Assembly (NCBI GenBank): GCA_016869915.1
Contig: VGDA01000005.1
Span: 1-28,798, forward strand
DNA length: 28,798 bases
From: Alphaproteobacteria bacterium
GTDB lineage: Bacteria > Pseudomonadota > Alphaproteobacteria > CACIAM-22H2
Direction: 5' to 3'
A program made the position numbers and the translations under genes. This document shows positions 14,586-22,686 of this stretch, piece by piece (within the stretch, counting starts at the first letter, position 1; the number at the start of each line of letters is the position of its first letter). The notes under the pieces were generated by a model. It ran no database searches, was not told the DNA's origin, and saw only the letters and a program-made list of their open reading frames with translations.

Positions 14586-15635
14586 ATGAAGACGCGTTCC
14601 TGGACGATACTTGCGGCTGCCTGCGCGGCCATAGCGCTCGGCGCGCCCGCCGATGCGCAGCAGAGGTCAATCACCATCTCGTCGTGGGGTGGCGCCTTCC
14701 AGAAGGCGCAGCGCGAGGCGTGGTTCAACCTCGTCGAGAAGGAGCTCGGCATCACGATCAAGGAGGAGACGACCCAGGGCATCGCCGACGTGCGCGCGCA
14801 GGTCGCCTCCGGAAGGCCGACCTGGGACCTGACGACGCAGGGCTACTACACCTGCGCGCTGCTCGAGAAGGAAGGCCGGCTCGAGAAGCTCGACCCCGCC
14901 ATCGTCGCCGATCCCGGCGTGCCGAGGGAGCTCAAGTCCGACCACTGCATGTCGCAGATCGTCTATTCGGTCGCGATCGGCTGGCGCAAGAAGCCCTTCG
15001 GCGACAAGCAGCCCAGGGGATGGGACGCGTTCTGGAACGTCAAGGACTTCCCGGGCGGCAGGTCGATGCGCCGGCATCCGATCTACAGCCTCGAGGCGGC
15101 GCTGATCGCGGACGGCGTGCCGATGGACAAGCTCTACCCGCTCGACGTCGACCGCGCCTTCCGCAAGCTGGAGAGCCTGAAGCCGCACGTGGTCGTGTGG
15201 TGGGCCTCGGGCGCGCAATCGGTGCAGGTGCTGCAGGACGGCGAGGTCGAGATGGTCGGCGCGTGGAATGGCCGCATCCAGGCCGCGATGGCCGAGAAGG
15301 AGGGCCGCGGCGGCCCGCTCGCCATCACCTTCGACCAGCAGATGCTCGTCTCCGACGCGTGGATGATGCCGAAGGGCGCGCCCAACAAGGACCTCGCCAT
15401 GAAGGCGCTGGCGATCATGATGCGCCCCGACGCGCAGGCCTCGATCTCCAAGCACATCAACTACGCGCCGGCCAACACCAAGGGCTACGACACCGGCATC
15501 ATCACGCCGGAGATGGCCGCGGGGCTCCCCAACTCGCCGCAGAACGTCGGCAAGGGCTTCGCCCTCGACGTCGACTGGTGGGTGAAGAACAACGACGAGA
15601 TGGTGAAGCGCTTCGACGCGTTCCTGCAGCGCTGA
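14586..15635 (+). CDS. PotD/PotF-like ABC solute-binding protein
   Basis: Periplasmic binding protein of 349 residues feeding the ATPase and permeases encoded next. A Sec signal peptide covers residues 1-23 with a likely cut at ADA-Q. The mature protein begins with ITISSWGGAFQKAQREAW, the usual start of the spermidine/putrescine-Fe-thiamine binding class, followed by WDLTTQGYYTCALLEKEG and later ITFDQQMLVSDAWMMPKGAP. The length is typical. The ATG at 14586 follows GGGGGAGG. It is the first gene of a binding protein-ATPase-permease-permease operon, separated from the ATPase gene by a strong stem-loop. Polyamines are the family's classic ligands, but many members bind other small amines or acids, so the ligand stays open. 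Confidence 0.93.
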   Translation: MKTRSWTILAAACAAIALGAPADAQQRSITISSWGGAFQKAQREAWFNLVEKELGITIKEETTQGIADVRAQVASGRPTWDLTTQGYYTCALLEKEGRLEKLDPAIVADPGVPRELKSDHCMSQIVYSVAIGWRKKPFGDKQPRGWDAFWNVKDFPGGRSMRRHPIYSLEAALIADGVPMDKLYPLDVDRAFRKLESLKPHVVVWWASGAQSVQVLQDGEVEMVGAWNGRIQAAMAEKEGRGGPLAITFDQQMLVSDAWMMPKGAPNKDLAMKALAIMMRPDAQASISKHINYAPANTKGYDTGIITPEMAAGLPNSPQNVGKGFALDVDWWVKNNDEMVKRFDAFLQR

Positions 15636-15647
15636 CGCAGTCAGGGA

Positions 15648-15680
15648 CGACCGCCCCGGCGCGTTCCGCCGGGGCGGTCG
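15648..15680 (+). promoter_or_regulatory. Intercistronic stem-loop after the first Pot-type binding-protein gene
   Basis: A perfect 14 bp stem (arms 15648-15661 and 15667-15680, CGACCGCCCCGGCG with its complement) closes a 5-base loop CGTTC. It starts 12 nt after the stop codon and ends 22 nt before the ATPase start. The bases after it (CTTCGCATC) are not a U-tract, so it fits partial termination or mRNA 3' protection that raises binding-protein output over the other subunits. Confidence 0.7.
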
Positions 15681-15702
15681 CTTCGCATCGGGAGCACGGG
15701 GA

Positions 15703-16806
15703 ATGGCCATGGGCGACGCAGCTGGCGCGGAACGCGGCAGCAGCCTTCCGATCTCGATCTCGGGCGTCGGAAAGTCCTATGGCGCGTTCAGGGCGCTGGA
15801 CGACGTCAGCCTCGACGTCGCGAGCGGCGAGTTCCTGACGCTGCTCGGCCCCTCGGGCTCGGGCAAGACGACGCTGCTCATGGTGCTTGCCGGGTTCCAG
15901 CGCCCGGATTGCGGGCGCATCCGCTTCGGCGACGACGACGTGACGCTGGCCCCGCCGCACCGCCGCGGCGTCGGCATGGTGTTCCAGAACTACGCGCTCT
16001 TCCCGCACATGGACGTCGCGGGCAACCTCGGCTACCCGCTGCGCCTGCGCGGCCTCGGACGCTCGGAGATCGAGGCGCGCGTGCGCCGGGCCCTGGACAT
16101 GGTGCAGCTCGCGGGCCTCGGCGGCCGCCAGGTGGACCAGCTCTCCGGCGGCCAGCGCCAGCGCGTCGCGCTCGCCCGCGCCATCATCTTCGAGCCGCGC
16201 ATCCTGCTGATGGACGAGCCGCTCTCCGCGCTCGACAAGAAGCTGCGCGAGGAGATGCAGATCGAGGTGCGGCGCCTGCATCGCCGCCTCGGCATGACGA
16301 CCGTCTACGTGACGCACGACCAGCGCGAGGCGCTGACCATGTCGGACCGCGTGGCGGTGATCGACAAGGGCCGCTTCCGCCAGGTCGGCGGGCCGCGCGA
16401 GATCTACGAGCGCCCCGGCAGCCGCTTCATCGCGGAATTCATCGGCGAGTCGAGCTTCCTGCCGGTCGAGCTGCGCGGCGGCGAGGCCTGGGCCGCCGGC
16501 GCGCGGCTCGCGCTCGCGGGCGCAGCGCCGGCCATGGCGTCGCCCCTCCTCGTGCTGCGGCCGGAGAAGCTGCGCGTGCTCGCGCCGGGCGAGGATGGCG
16601 CCGGCCTCAACGTGCTGCGCGGCCGCGTGGCCGAGCTCGTCTACCAGGGCGAGAGCACGCTCTTCTACGTCGAGCTGCCCGGCGGCGCGCGCATCGCGGC
16701 GCGCCAGGCGGCGAGCGCCTCGGCGCCGTCGCTGCCCGGCATCGGCGGCGAGGTCGCCCTCGCCCTCGCGCCGGCCGACACCATCCTCGTCCCCGACGGC
16801 GCATGA
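15703..16806 (+). CDS. PotA-like ABC importer ATPase
   Basis: Cytoplasmic ATPase of 367 residues that powers the importer. Walker A is GPSGSGKT (49-56), the Q-loop is VFQNYALFPHM (93-103), the signature LSGGQRQRVALARA (147-160), Walker B ILLMDEPLSALD (167-178) and the H-loop VTHDQREAL. The last 120 residues form the TOBE regulatory domain usual in PotA, MalK and FbpC. Starts at 15703 or at the in-frame ATG 15709 are both possible; GGGAGCACGGGG lies upstream. It is followed by a permease whose ATGA overlaps its stop by 4 nt. It is the only ATPase near the plus-strand operon and might in principle also serve the ATPase-less importer at 2514-5660, which is speculation. Confidence 0.95.
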   Translation: MAMGDAAGAERGSSLPISISGVGKSYGAFRALDDVSLDVASGEFLTLLGPSGSGKTTLLMVLAGFQRPDCGRIRFGDDDVTLAPPHRRGVGMVFQNYALFPHMDVAGNLGYPLRLRGLGRSEIEARVRRALDMVQLAGLGGRQVDQLSGGQRQRVALARAIIFEPRILLMDEPLSALDKKLREEMQIEVRRLHRRLGMTTVYVTHDQREALTMSDRVAVIDKGRFRQVGGPREIYERPGSRFIAEFIGESSFLPVELRGGEAWAAGARLALAGAAPAMASPLLVLRPEKLRVLAPGEDGAGLNVLRGRVAELVYQGESTLFYVELPGGARIAARQAASASAPSLPGIGGEVALALAPADTILVPDGA

Positions 16807-17687
16807 CGGCCGCGGCGGCGCAGGGCCCGAACGCCGCGGAGCTGCGCGCCGACGCGCGGCGCGAGCGGCTCGTCCTCGGCGCCCTCGCCGCGCCCGGGCT
16901 GCTCCTGATCGGGGTCGTCGCGCTGGCGCCGATCGCATGGCTGTTCTGGCTCTCGGTCCGCAAGGGCGATTCCTACACGCTCGAGCACTACGCGCGCCTG
17001 CTGCACCCCAGCTACGCCTATTCGCTGCAGACCACCTTCGAGCTCACCTTCCTGGTGACCGCGATCTGCGCGCTGCTCGGCTATCCGCTCGCCTACATGA
17101 TCGCGCAGGCGCGCCAGCGCGCGGCGGCGATCCTCCTGCTCTTCGTGCTCTTCCCCGTCTGGACCTCGCTACTCGTGCGCTGCTACGCGTGGCTCGTGCT
17201 TCTGCAGCGGCGCGGCCTCGTGAACACATGGCTGGCGGACGCGGGGCTGATCGACCTGCCGCTGCGCCTCGTCCACAACTTCACGGGCACGACCATCGGC
17301 ATGGTGCACATCATGCTGCCCTTCATGGTCCTGCCGCTCTACGCCACGATGCGCGCCATCGACCGCGACTACGTGCGCGCCGCGGCGAACCTGGGCGCGA
17401 CGCCGAGCCAGGCCTTCCGCCACGTCTACGTGCCGCTCTCGCTGCCCGGGCTCGCTGCAGGGATCATCATCGTCTTCATCCTCTGCCTCGGCTTCTACGT
17501 CACGCCGGCGCTGCTCGGCGGCGGCCGCGTGATGACCTGGTCGATGCAGATCGAGCGCAACGTCACCTACCACTCGGACTGGGGCGCGGCCTCGGCGCTC
17601 GGCGTGGTGCTGCTCGCGATGGCGCTCGCCATCTTCTGGGCGGTTGGCCGCGTGATCGGCTTCAACCGGATCCTCGGGGGGCGCTGA
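16803..17687 (+). CDS. PotB-like ABC importer permease
   Basis: Inner-membrane permease of 294 residues. A first span lies at about 24-48 (LGALAAPGLLLIGVVALAP), followed by about five more. The segment VWTSLLVRCYAWLVLLQRRG and the EAA loop (AAANLGATPSQAFRHVYVPL) are the PotB/PotH hallmarks. The open frame extends back over the ATPase gene, but the ATG at 16803 overlaps that gene's stop as ATGA, which decides the start. It is coupled to the next permease by a TGATG junction at 17685-17689. Confidence 0.94.
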   Translation: MTAAAAQGPNAAELRADARRERLVLGALAAPGLLLIGVVALAPIAWLFWLSVRKGDSYTLEHYARLLHPSYAYSLQTTFELTFLVTAICALLGYPLAYMIAQARQRAAAILLLFVLFPVWTSLLVRCYAWLVLLQRRGLVNTWLADAGLIDLPLRLVHNFTGTTIGMVHIMLPFMVLPLYATMRAIDRDYVRAAANLGATPSQAFRHVYVPLSLPGLAAGIIIVFILCLGFYVTPALLGGGRVMTWSMQIERNVTYHSDWGAASALGVVLLAMALAIFWAVGRVIGFNRILGGR

Positions 17688-18499
17688 TGCTCGACCGCCC
17701 GGCGACCGAGACGCAGATCACGCATGGCCGGCGCCTCTGGCTCTACGCGCTCGGCGGCCTGGTGCTCTTCTTCCTCGTCCTGCCGAGCCTGATCGTCGTG
17801 CCGCTCAGCTTCTCGGACACGCGCTTCCTGCAGTTCCCGCCGCCCGCCTATTCCACGCGCTGGTACGAGGCCTATTTCGGCTCGCGCGAGTGGCGGCAGG
17901 CGACCTGGATCTCCTTCGCGGCGGCCGTCCTGACGACGATCGTCTCGACCGCGCTCGGCACGCTCGCGGCCTATTCGCTGCACACGATGTCCGGGCGCGC
18001 GCCGCGCGTGCTCTACGCATTCTTCATGATGCCGCTGATCGTGCCGGCGATCCTGGTCGCGATCGGCACCTTCCTCCTCTACGCGCAGCTCGGCCTCAAC
18101 AACACGATGGCGGGGATCGTGCTGGCGCATTCCACGATGGCGATCCCGCTGGTGGTCATCACCGTCGCCTCGGGCCTGAAGTCCTACGACATGAACCAGG
18201 AGATGGTCGCGCGCAGCCTCGGCGCCAGCCGGCCGCGCGCCTTCCTCACGGTGACGCTGCCGCAGATCAAGGTGCCCGTGGTGACCGCGGCGCTGCTTGC
18301 CTTCATCACCTCGCTCGACGAGGTGACGATCTCGCTCTTCGTCGCCGGCGGCGACTACGCGACGATGACCAAGCGGATGTTCAACGCGCTGCGCGACGAG
18401 ATCGACCCGACCATCGCGGCGATCTCGACGCTGCTGGTGGCGCTGTCGGTGGCGCTGCTCGCCGCCAGCCAGTTCGCCTCGCGCGGCGAGAAGCGCTGA
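17687..18499 (+). CDS. PotC-like ABC importer permease
   Basis: Inner-membrane permease of 270 residues, second channel half. The N-terminal span at about 17-38 is followed by the PotC-type periplasmic segment SDTRFLQFPPPAYSTRWYEAYF, then five spans. The EAA loop is ARSLGASRPRAFLTVTLPQ, and FITSLDEVTISLFVAG is the typical PotC/PotI sequence. The ATG at 17687 shares one base with the upstream stop (TGATG). This is the last gene of the plus-strand operon; it converges on the TRAP permease gene with a 15 bp gap holding a palindrome. Confidence 0.94.
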   Translation: MLDRPATETQITHGRRLWLYALGGLVLFFLVLPSLIVVPLSFSDTRFLQFPPPAYSTRWYEAYFGSREWRQATWISFAAAVLTTIVSTALGTLAAYSLHTMSGRAPRVLYAFFMMPLIVPAILVAIGTFLLYAQLGLNNTMAGIVLAHSTMAIPLVVITVASGLKSYDMNQEMVARSLGASRPRAFLTVTLPQIKVPVVTAALLAFITSLDEVTISLFVAGGDYATMTKRMFNALRDEIDPTIAAISTLLVALSVALLAASQFASRGEKR

Positions 18500-18501
18500 G
18501 C

Positions 18502-18515
18502 GGCCCGGCCGGGCC
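18502..18515. terminator. Palindrome between converging operons, possible bidirectional terminator
   Basis: A perfect 14 bp palindrome, GGCCCGGCCGGGCC, lies between the stop codons of the PotC-like and DctM genes and touches the latter's stop. It could fold as a 5 bp stem with a 4-base loop on either strand. There is no T-tract, so efficiency as an intrinsic terminator is doubtful. Confidence 0.3.
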
Positions 18516-20089
18516 TACTTGAACAGCTTCGCCGGCAGCCAGGTCGCGAGCGACGGGAACGCCAACACCGCCGCGAGCCCGAGCAGTTGCAGGACCACGA
18601 ACGGCACGATGCCGCGGTAGATGTCGAGCGTGGTCACGCTCGCCGGCGCCACGCCGCGCAGGTAGAAGAGCGAGAAGCCGAAGGGCGGCGTGAGGAACGA
18701 GGTCTGCAGGTTCACGGCGATCATCACGCCGAACCAGACCGGGTCGACGCCCATGGCGAGGATGATCGGCCCGACGATCGGTATGACGATGATCGTGATC
18801 TCGACGAAGTCGAGGAAGAAGCCCATCAGGAAGATCACGCCCATGATGGCGAGCAGCGCGCCGTACTTGCCGCCGGGCAGCATCTTCAGGAACTCGTGGA
18901 CCATGTCGTCGCCGCCGAGGCCGCGGAAGACGAGCGCGAAGAGCGTCGCGCCAATCAGCGTCGCGAAGATCATGGCCGTGATGCTGGTCGTCGCGCGCAT
19001 CACGCCGTCGAGCACGCCACGCCGCCAAATCGACAGGAAGGCCGCCAGCACGCTCGCCGCGAGCGCCAGCGCCAGAGGCGCCGCGACCATCATGGCGGCG
19101 CGGTCGCCGAGCGGAGCGTTGGCGCGGCCGAGGCGCATGTCGAACTGGGTCGCCAGCACCACCAGGCCCAGGATCGAGGCCGCCGCGACATAGGCCGGCC
19201 AGCGCGCCACGCCCGGCATGCGCAGGCTGGCCAGCAGCGTCGCGCCGACCGCGCCGACCGAGGCCGCCTCGGTCGGCGTCGCGACGCCGCCGATGATCGA
19301 GCCGAGGACCGCGACGATCAGCACGATCGGCGGCACCAGCGCGCGGCCGACCTCGCCGAGGCTCACCGGGCGGTCGTTGCGCTCGGCGAGCGGGATCGGC
19401 GGCGCGCGATGCGGCAGCGCCGCCGCGAAGACCGCCTGGTAGGCGATGTAGAGGCCGACGAGCAGCAGGCCCGGGACCATCGAGCCGGCGAAGAGCTCGC
19501 CGACGCTGACCGTCTCGACCGAGAACTTGCCCTGCGCGAACTGCGCCTGCTGGTACGCCGCCGACAGCACCTCGCCGAGGATCACCATCACGGTCGAGGG
19601 CGGGATGATCTGGCCCAGCGTCCCCGCGGCGCAGATCGTGCCGCAGGCGAAGGCCGGGTCGTAGCCGCGGCGCAGCATGCTCGGCAGCGCCATCAGCCCC
19701 ATCGTGACGACCGTCGCCCCGACGATGCCGGTGGAGGCGGCGAGCAGCGCGCCGCCGATCGACACGGAGATCGCGAGGCCGCCGGGCATCGCGCCGAAGA
19801 CGCGGCCCATCGCGTCGAGCAGTTCCTCCGCGATCTTCGAGCGCTCGAGCATGATGCCCATGAACACGAAGAGCGGGATCGCGATCAGCACCTCGCTCGT
19901 CATCGTGCCGTAGATGCGCGGCGGCAGCGCGCCGAGCAGCTCTGGCGTCAGCGCGCCCGTCGCCCAGCCGAGGCCGCCGAAGACCAGCGCGCAGCCAGTG
20001 AGGATGAAGACGACCGGGAAGCCGGTGAGGATCGCGAAGCACAGCGTCGCGAACATCAGGAGGTCGAGCAGCCCGCCGAGGCCGCTCAT
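18515..20089 (-). CDS. TRAP transporter large permease (DctM-type)
   Basis: Inner-membrane permease of 524 residues, the ion-coupled channel subunit of a TRAP importer. DctM hallmarks include IPLFVFMGIMLERS (about 70-83), AASTGIVGATVVTMGLMALP and AAGTLGQIIPPSTVMVIL in the first half, and VEITIIVIPIVGPII and NLQTSFLTPPFGFSLFYLRG in the second. It is longer than the common form of about 430 residues owing to an insert near residues 295-370 with about two extra hydrophobic segments and a polar link. Longer DctM forms occur with binding proteins of the type encoded upstream. The ATG overlaps the DctQ stop by 4 nt. It is the last gene of the minus-strand cluster. Confidence 0.95.
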   Translation of the reverse strand: MSGLGGLLDLLMFATLCFAILTGFPVVFILTGCALVFGGLGWATGALTPELLGALPPRIYGTMTSEVLIAIPLFVFMGIMLERSKIAEELLDAMGRVFGAMPGGLAISVSIGGALLAASTGIVGATVVTMGLMALPSMLRRGYDPAFACGTICAAGTLGQIIPPSTVMVILGEVLSAAYQQAQFAQGKFSVETVSVGELFAGSMVPGLLLVGLYIAYQAVFAAALPHRAPPIPLAERNDRPVSLGEVGRALVPPIVLIVAVLGSIIGGVATPTEAASVGAVGATLLASLRMPGVARWPAYVAAASILGLVVLATQFDMRLGRANAPLGDRAAMMVAAPLALALAASVLAAFLSIWRRGVLDGVMRATTSITAMIFATLIGATLFALVFRGLGGDDMVHEFLKMLPGGKYGALLAIMGVIFLMGFFLDFVEITIIVIPIVGPIILAMGVDPVWFGVMIAVNLQTSFLTPPFGFSLFYLRGVAPASVTTLDIYRGIVPFVVLQLLGLAAVLAFPSLATWLPAKLFK

Positions 20090-20649
20090 GTCGGGGCCTC
20101 GCCGCCGCTGTGCCCGGCCTCAAAGACGCGCAGTTCGCGGCCGGCGAGCACGAGCGCCGACTTGATGGCGATCGAGACGCCCTGCAGCAGCAGCAGCCCG
20201 GCGAGGAGCGGGATCGTGGTCTTGAGCAGGTAGACGAAGGGCAGCCCGCCCACGAACATCGGGCCCTCGCGCATCCTCCAGGACGCGCCGACGAAGCCCC
20301 AGGAGAACCAGAGCACCAGCGCGCAGAACGGGATCACCCCGACCAGCGTGCCGGCGAGGTCGACGAGGGCGCGGCCGCGCGGCCCGAAGCCCGCGTAGAA
20401 GACGTCGACGCGCACATGCCCGTCATGCAGGAACGTGTAGCCGATCGTCAGCATGAAGAGCGTGGCGTGGATGTAGATCACGCTCTCCTGCATCGCGATG
20501 AAGCTGGTGCCGAAGAGGTAGCGCAGCACGACGACCGCGAACTGGACGAGGACCAGCAGTGCGGCCAGCCACATCAGCCGCCGGCCGACCTGCTCGTTGA
20601 TCCAGTCGCAGCCGCGCGCGATCGCCGCGAGGACGCCGTGTCGTTCCAT
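20086..20649 (-). CDS. TRAP transporter small permease (DctQ-type)
   Basis: Inner-membrane protein of 187 residues with four hydrophobic segments, the DctQ pattern. Signatures are FAVVVLRYLFGTSFIAMQESVIY, the conserved HVRVDVFYAGFGPRGRALVDL loop and a last span near 145-165. It pairs with DctM to form the membrane part. The start at 20649 is 31 nt after the DctP stop, and the stop overlaps the DctM ATG as ATGA. The C-terminal 20 residues are polar and poorly conserved in the family. Confidence 0.93.
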   Translation of the reverse strand: MERHGVLAAIARGCDWINEQVGRRLMWLAALLVLVQFAVVVLRYLFGTSFIAMQESVIYIHATLFMLTIGYTFLHDGHVRVDVFYAGFGPRGRALVDLAGTLVGVIPFCALVLWFSWGFVGASWRMREGPMFVGGLPFVYLLKTTIPLLAGLLLLQGVSIAIKSALVLAGRELRVFEAGHSGGEAPT

Positions 20650-20680
20650 GACGTCCCCGCGTCGTCGATCCCGCCCGCGC

Positions 20681-21790
20681 TCAGCCCCACTTGATCGGCA
20701 GGCGCCGCGCGTTCATCACGCCGTTATAGGCCTGGTTCGTGTACTCGGCCTGCAGGTTGCGGAAGGCCACGTAGGATTCCGCGATCTTCTTCACCAGCGC
20801 GTCGGAGTCGCCACGGATCTCGGCGAGCACCTCGCCCGCCGCGTTGCCGAAGGCGATGAGCAGGTCGCGCGGCGCCTCGCGGATTGTGACGCCGTGCTTG
20901 CTCACGAGCTCGGCCACGGCGGCTGGGTGCTTCTGGTCGTACTCGGTCAGCGCCTCCATGTAGGAGGACTGCGCCGCGAACTGGACGACCTGCCTTAGGT
21001 CGGCGGGCAGCGCGTCGAACTTCGCCTTGTTGACGCCGATCTCCTCCGCCGAGGACGGCTCCTGGACGCCCGGGTAGTAGTAGTTCTTGGCGACCTGGTG
21101 GAAGCCGAGCGCGGCGTCGTTCCAGGGCCCGATGAACTCCGCGGCGTCGATCGTGCCGGCGCGCAGCGCGGCGAAGATCTCGCCGCCGGGCAGCGTGACG
21201 ACCGAGGCGCCGGCGCGGCGGAACATCTCGCTGCCGAGGCCCGCCGTGCGGAAGCGCAGGCCGCGGAAGTCGTCGACCGAGTTGATCTCCTTGCGGAACC
21301 AGCCCATCCATTGCGGGCCGCTGTCGCCGCACATGAAGGGCTTGATGCCGAAGCGCGCGTACATCTCGTCGTAGAGCGCGCCGCCGCCGCCGAAGTTCAG
21401 CCAGGCCTGCAGCTCCTGCGCGACCATGCCGAAGGGGAAGGAGCCGAAGAAACCGATGCCGCGGGACTTCGACAGCCAGTAGGACGGCACCGCGTGGTAG
21501 ATCTCGGCCGTGCCCTGCGAGACGGCGTCGAAGACGCCCAGCGCCGGGACGAGCTGGCCCGCGCCGAAGACCTTCACGGTCAGGCGGCCGTTGGAGAGCG
21601 TGCCGATGCGCTCGGCGATGCGGTTCGCGGAGACGCCGGGCCCGGGCAGGTTCATCGGCCAGGACGTCACCATGCGCCATTCCATGCGGCCCTGGCTGAT
21701 CGCCGGGGCCGGGAAGTTGCTCGCCGCGACGGCGCCCGCGGCCGCGGCCGTGGTGGCGGCGCTGCGAAGGAAGTTCCTGCGTTTCGTCAT
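20681..21790 (-). CDS. TRAP solute-binding protein (DctP family, TakP-like)
   Basis: Periplasmic binding protein of 369 residues. The signal is Tat-type, with RRNFLR at 4-9 and an alanine-rich core to about 30, so export in folded form is likely. The mature part reads WRMVTSWPMNLPGPG, then PQWMGWFRKEINSVDDFRGL, LPGGEIFAALRAGTIDAAEF and GPWNDAALGFHQVAKNYYYP. These are the landmarks of the TakP branch, whose studied members bind 2-keto acids, and of proteins annotated for mannitol or chloroaromatic uptake. The frame extends upstream, but the ATG at 21790 has AGGACAGGAGAGG before it and begins the Tat signal. It follows the dioxygenase gene by 58 nt. A carboxylate ligand is probable; its identity is not known. 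Confidence 0.93.
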   Translation of the reverse strand: MTKRRNFLRSAATTAAAAGAVAASNFPAPAISQGRMEWRMVTSWPMNLPGPGVSANRIAERIGTLSNGRLTVKVFGAGQLVPALGVFDAVSQGTAEIYHAVPSYWLSKSRGIGFFGSFPFGMVAQELQAWLNFGGGGALYDEMYARFGIKPFMCGDSGPQWMGWFRKEINSVDDFRGLRFRTAGLGSEMFRRAGASVVTLPGGEIFAALRAGTIDAAEFIGPWNDAALGFHQVAKNYYYPGVQEPSSAEEIGVNKAKFDALPADLRQVVQFAAQSSYMEALTEYDQKHPAAVAELVSKHGVTIREAPRDLLIAFGNAAGEVLAEIRGDSDALVKKIAESYVAFRNLQAEYTNQAYNGVMNARRLPIKWG

Positions 21791-21848
21791 GGTCCTCTCC
21801 TGTCCTGTTGCTTGGGTGGCACCCGGCCGGGGGACCGGGCGAATGTCG

Positions 21849-22673
21849 TCAGGCGGCCGGACGCGGCCAGATCCCGGGGAAGGCAGGCCCGGCCATCGGC
21901 GTTCCGGAGGGCGGCGCGTCGGCGGGCGGCGGCGGCGACATGAAGCCGTCGCGCAGCACGAAGACCGCGTCGTCGCCCGTGACGCGCGCGGCGAAGGCGC
22001 GGCGGCGATGGCTGCCCCGGTTGCCGGGCGCGCCATGAAGCGTCAGCGCGTGGAAGGCGATGCAGTCGCCGGGCTGGACGTCCCAGCCGAGCAGGCGATA
22101 GGCGTCGCGGTCGGCGTCGATGTCGGGCACGGCGCGGAAATTCGGGTCCTTCGCGGGATGCGCCTTGGCGTCGGCGAAGCGCGTGGGCGAATACCAGATC
22201 CCGCTCAGGTGCGAACCGGCGACGTACTCGACGCAGGTCTCGCGGCCGACGGGATCGAGCGGGATCCAGAAGCTCATGACCTGGCGGCCATCGACGCTCC
22301 AGTAGGGCTGGTCGTGGTGCCAGGGCGTCGGCTCGGCGGTCCCCGGCTCCTTCACCAGCACGTGCTCGTGGAAGAGGTTGACGCGCCGCGAGCGCATCAG
22401 CCGCGCGGCGAGCGCGCCCACGGGCCCGTCGACCAGGAACTCGCGATAGCCGGGGATGCGGCGCCAGTTGCAGTAGTCGCCGAAGAAAAGGCCAGGCTTG
22501 CCGTCCGGCGTGTAGCGCTTCGCGAAGGGGCCCGGCTCGCGCATGTTCTGCTCGACGCCCTCGCGCAGCAGCTCGATCCAGTGCATCGGGATGACGCCGC
22601 GCAGCGCGACCGCGCCGTCGCGCTCGTACTCGGCCACGATCGTGTCGGGGATGGATGCGTCGTCGAGCGGCAT
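21849..22673 (-). CDS. PhyH-family Fe(II)/2-oxoglutarate dioxygenase
   Basis: A 274-residue phytanoyl-CoA dioxygenase-family enzyme, expected to hydroxylate a small molecule using O2 and 2-oxoglutarate. The iron triad reads His119-x-Asp121 (WHHDQPYW) and His213 (LTLHGAPGN); Arg223-225 can bind the 2-oxoglutarate carboxylate. Supporting blocks are SFWIPLDPV and CVEYVAGSH. Bacterial relatives include EctD and phosphonate hydroxylases, so the substrate need not be a CoA ester. The frame runs upstream, but ATG 22673 gives the standard N-terminus; the Shine-Dalgarno (AAGAG) is weak. It is 118 bp after the ATPase gene and 58 bp before the TRAP genes, on the same strand. The proline-rich C-terminal tail (about 245-274) looks disordered. 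Confidence 0.9.
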   Translation of the reverse strand: MPLDDASIPDTIVAEYERDGAVALRGVIPMHWIELLREGVEQNMREPGPFAKRYTPDGKPGLFFGDYCNWRRIPGYREFLVDGPVGALAARLMRSRRVNLFHEHVLVKEPGTAEPTPWHHDQPYWSVDGRQVMSFWIPLDPVGRETCVEYVAGSHLSGIWYSPTRFADAKAHPAKDPNFRAVPDIDADRDAYRLLGWDVQPGDCIAFHALTLHGAPGNRGSHRRRAFAARVTGDDAVFVLRDGFMSPPPPADAPPSGTPMAGPAFPGIWPRPAA

Positions 22674-22686
22674 GGCGGAGCTCTTT

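Noticed and set aside
15648..15680. Reading the intercistronic stem as a simple full terminator
   Set aside because: No U-tract follows and the ATPase and permease genes need a promoter; partial termination or message protection fits better.
18587..20233. Long plus-strand frame (548 codons) antisense to the TRAP permease genes
   Set aside because: Charged low-complexity product typical of the complement of membrane-protein genes; the TRAP frames are unambiguous.
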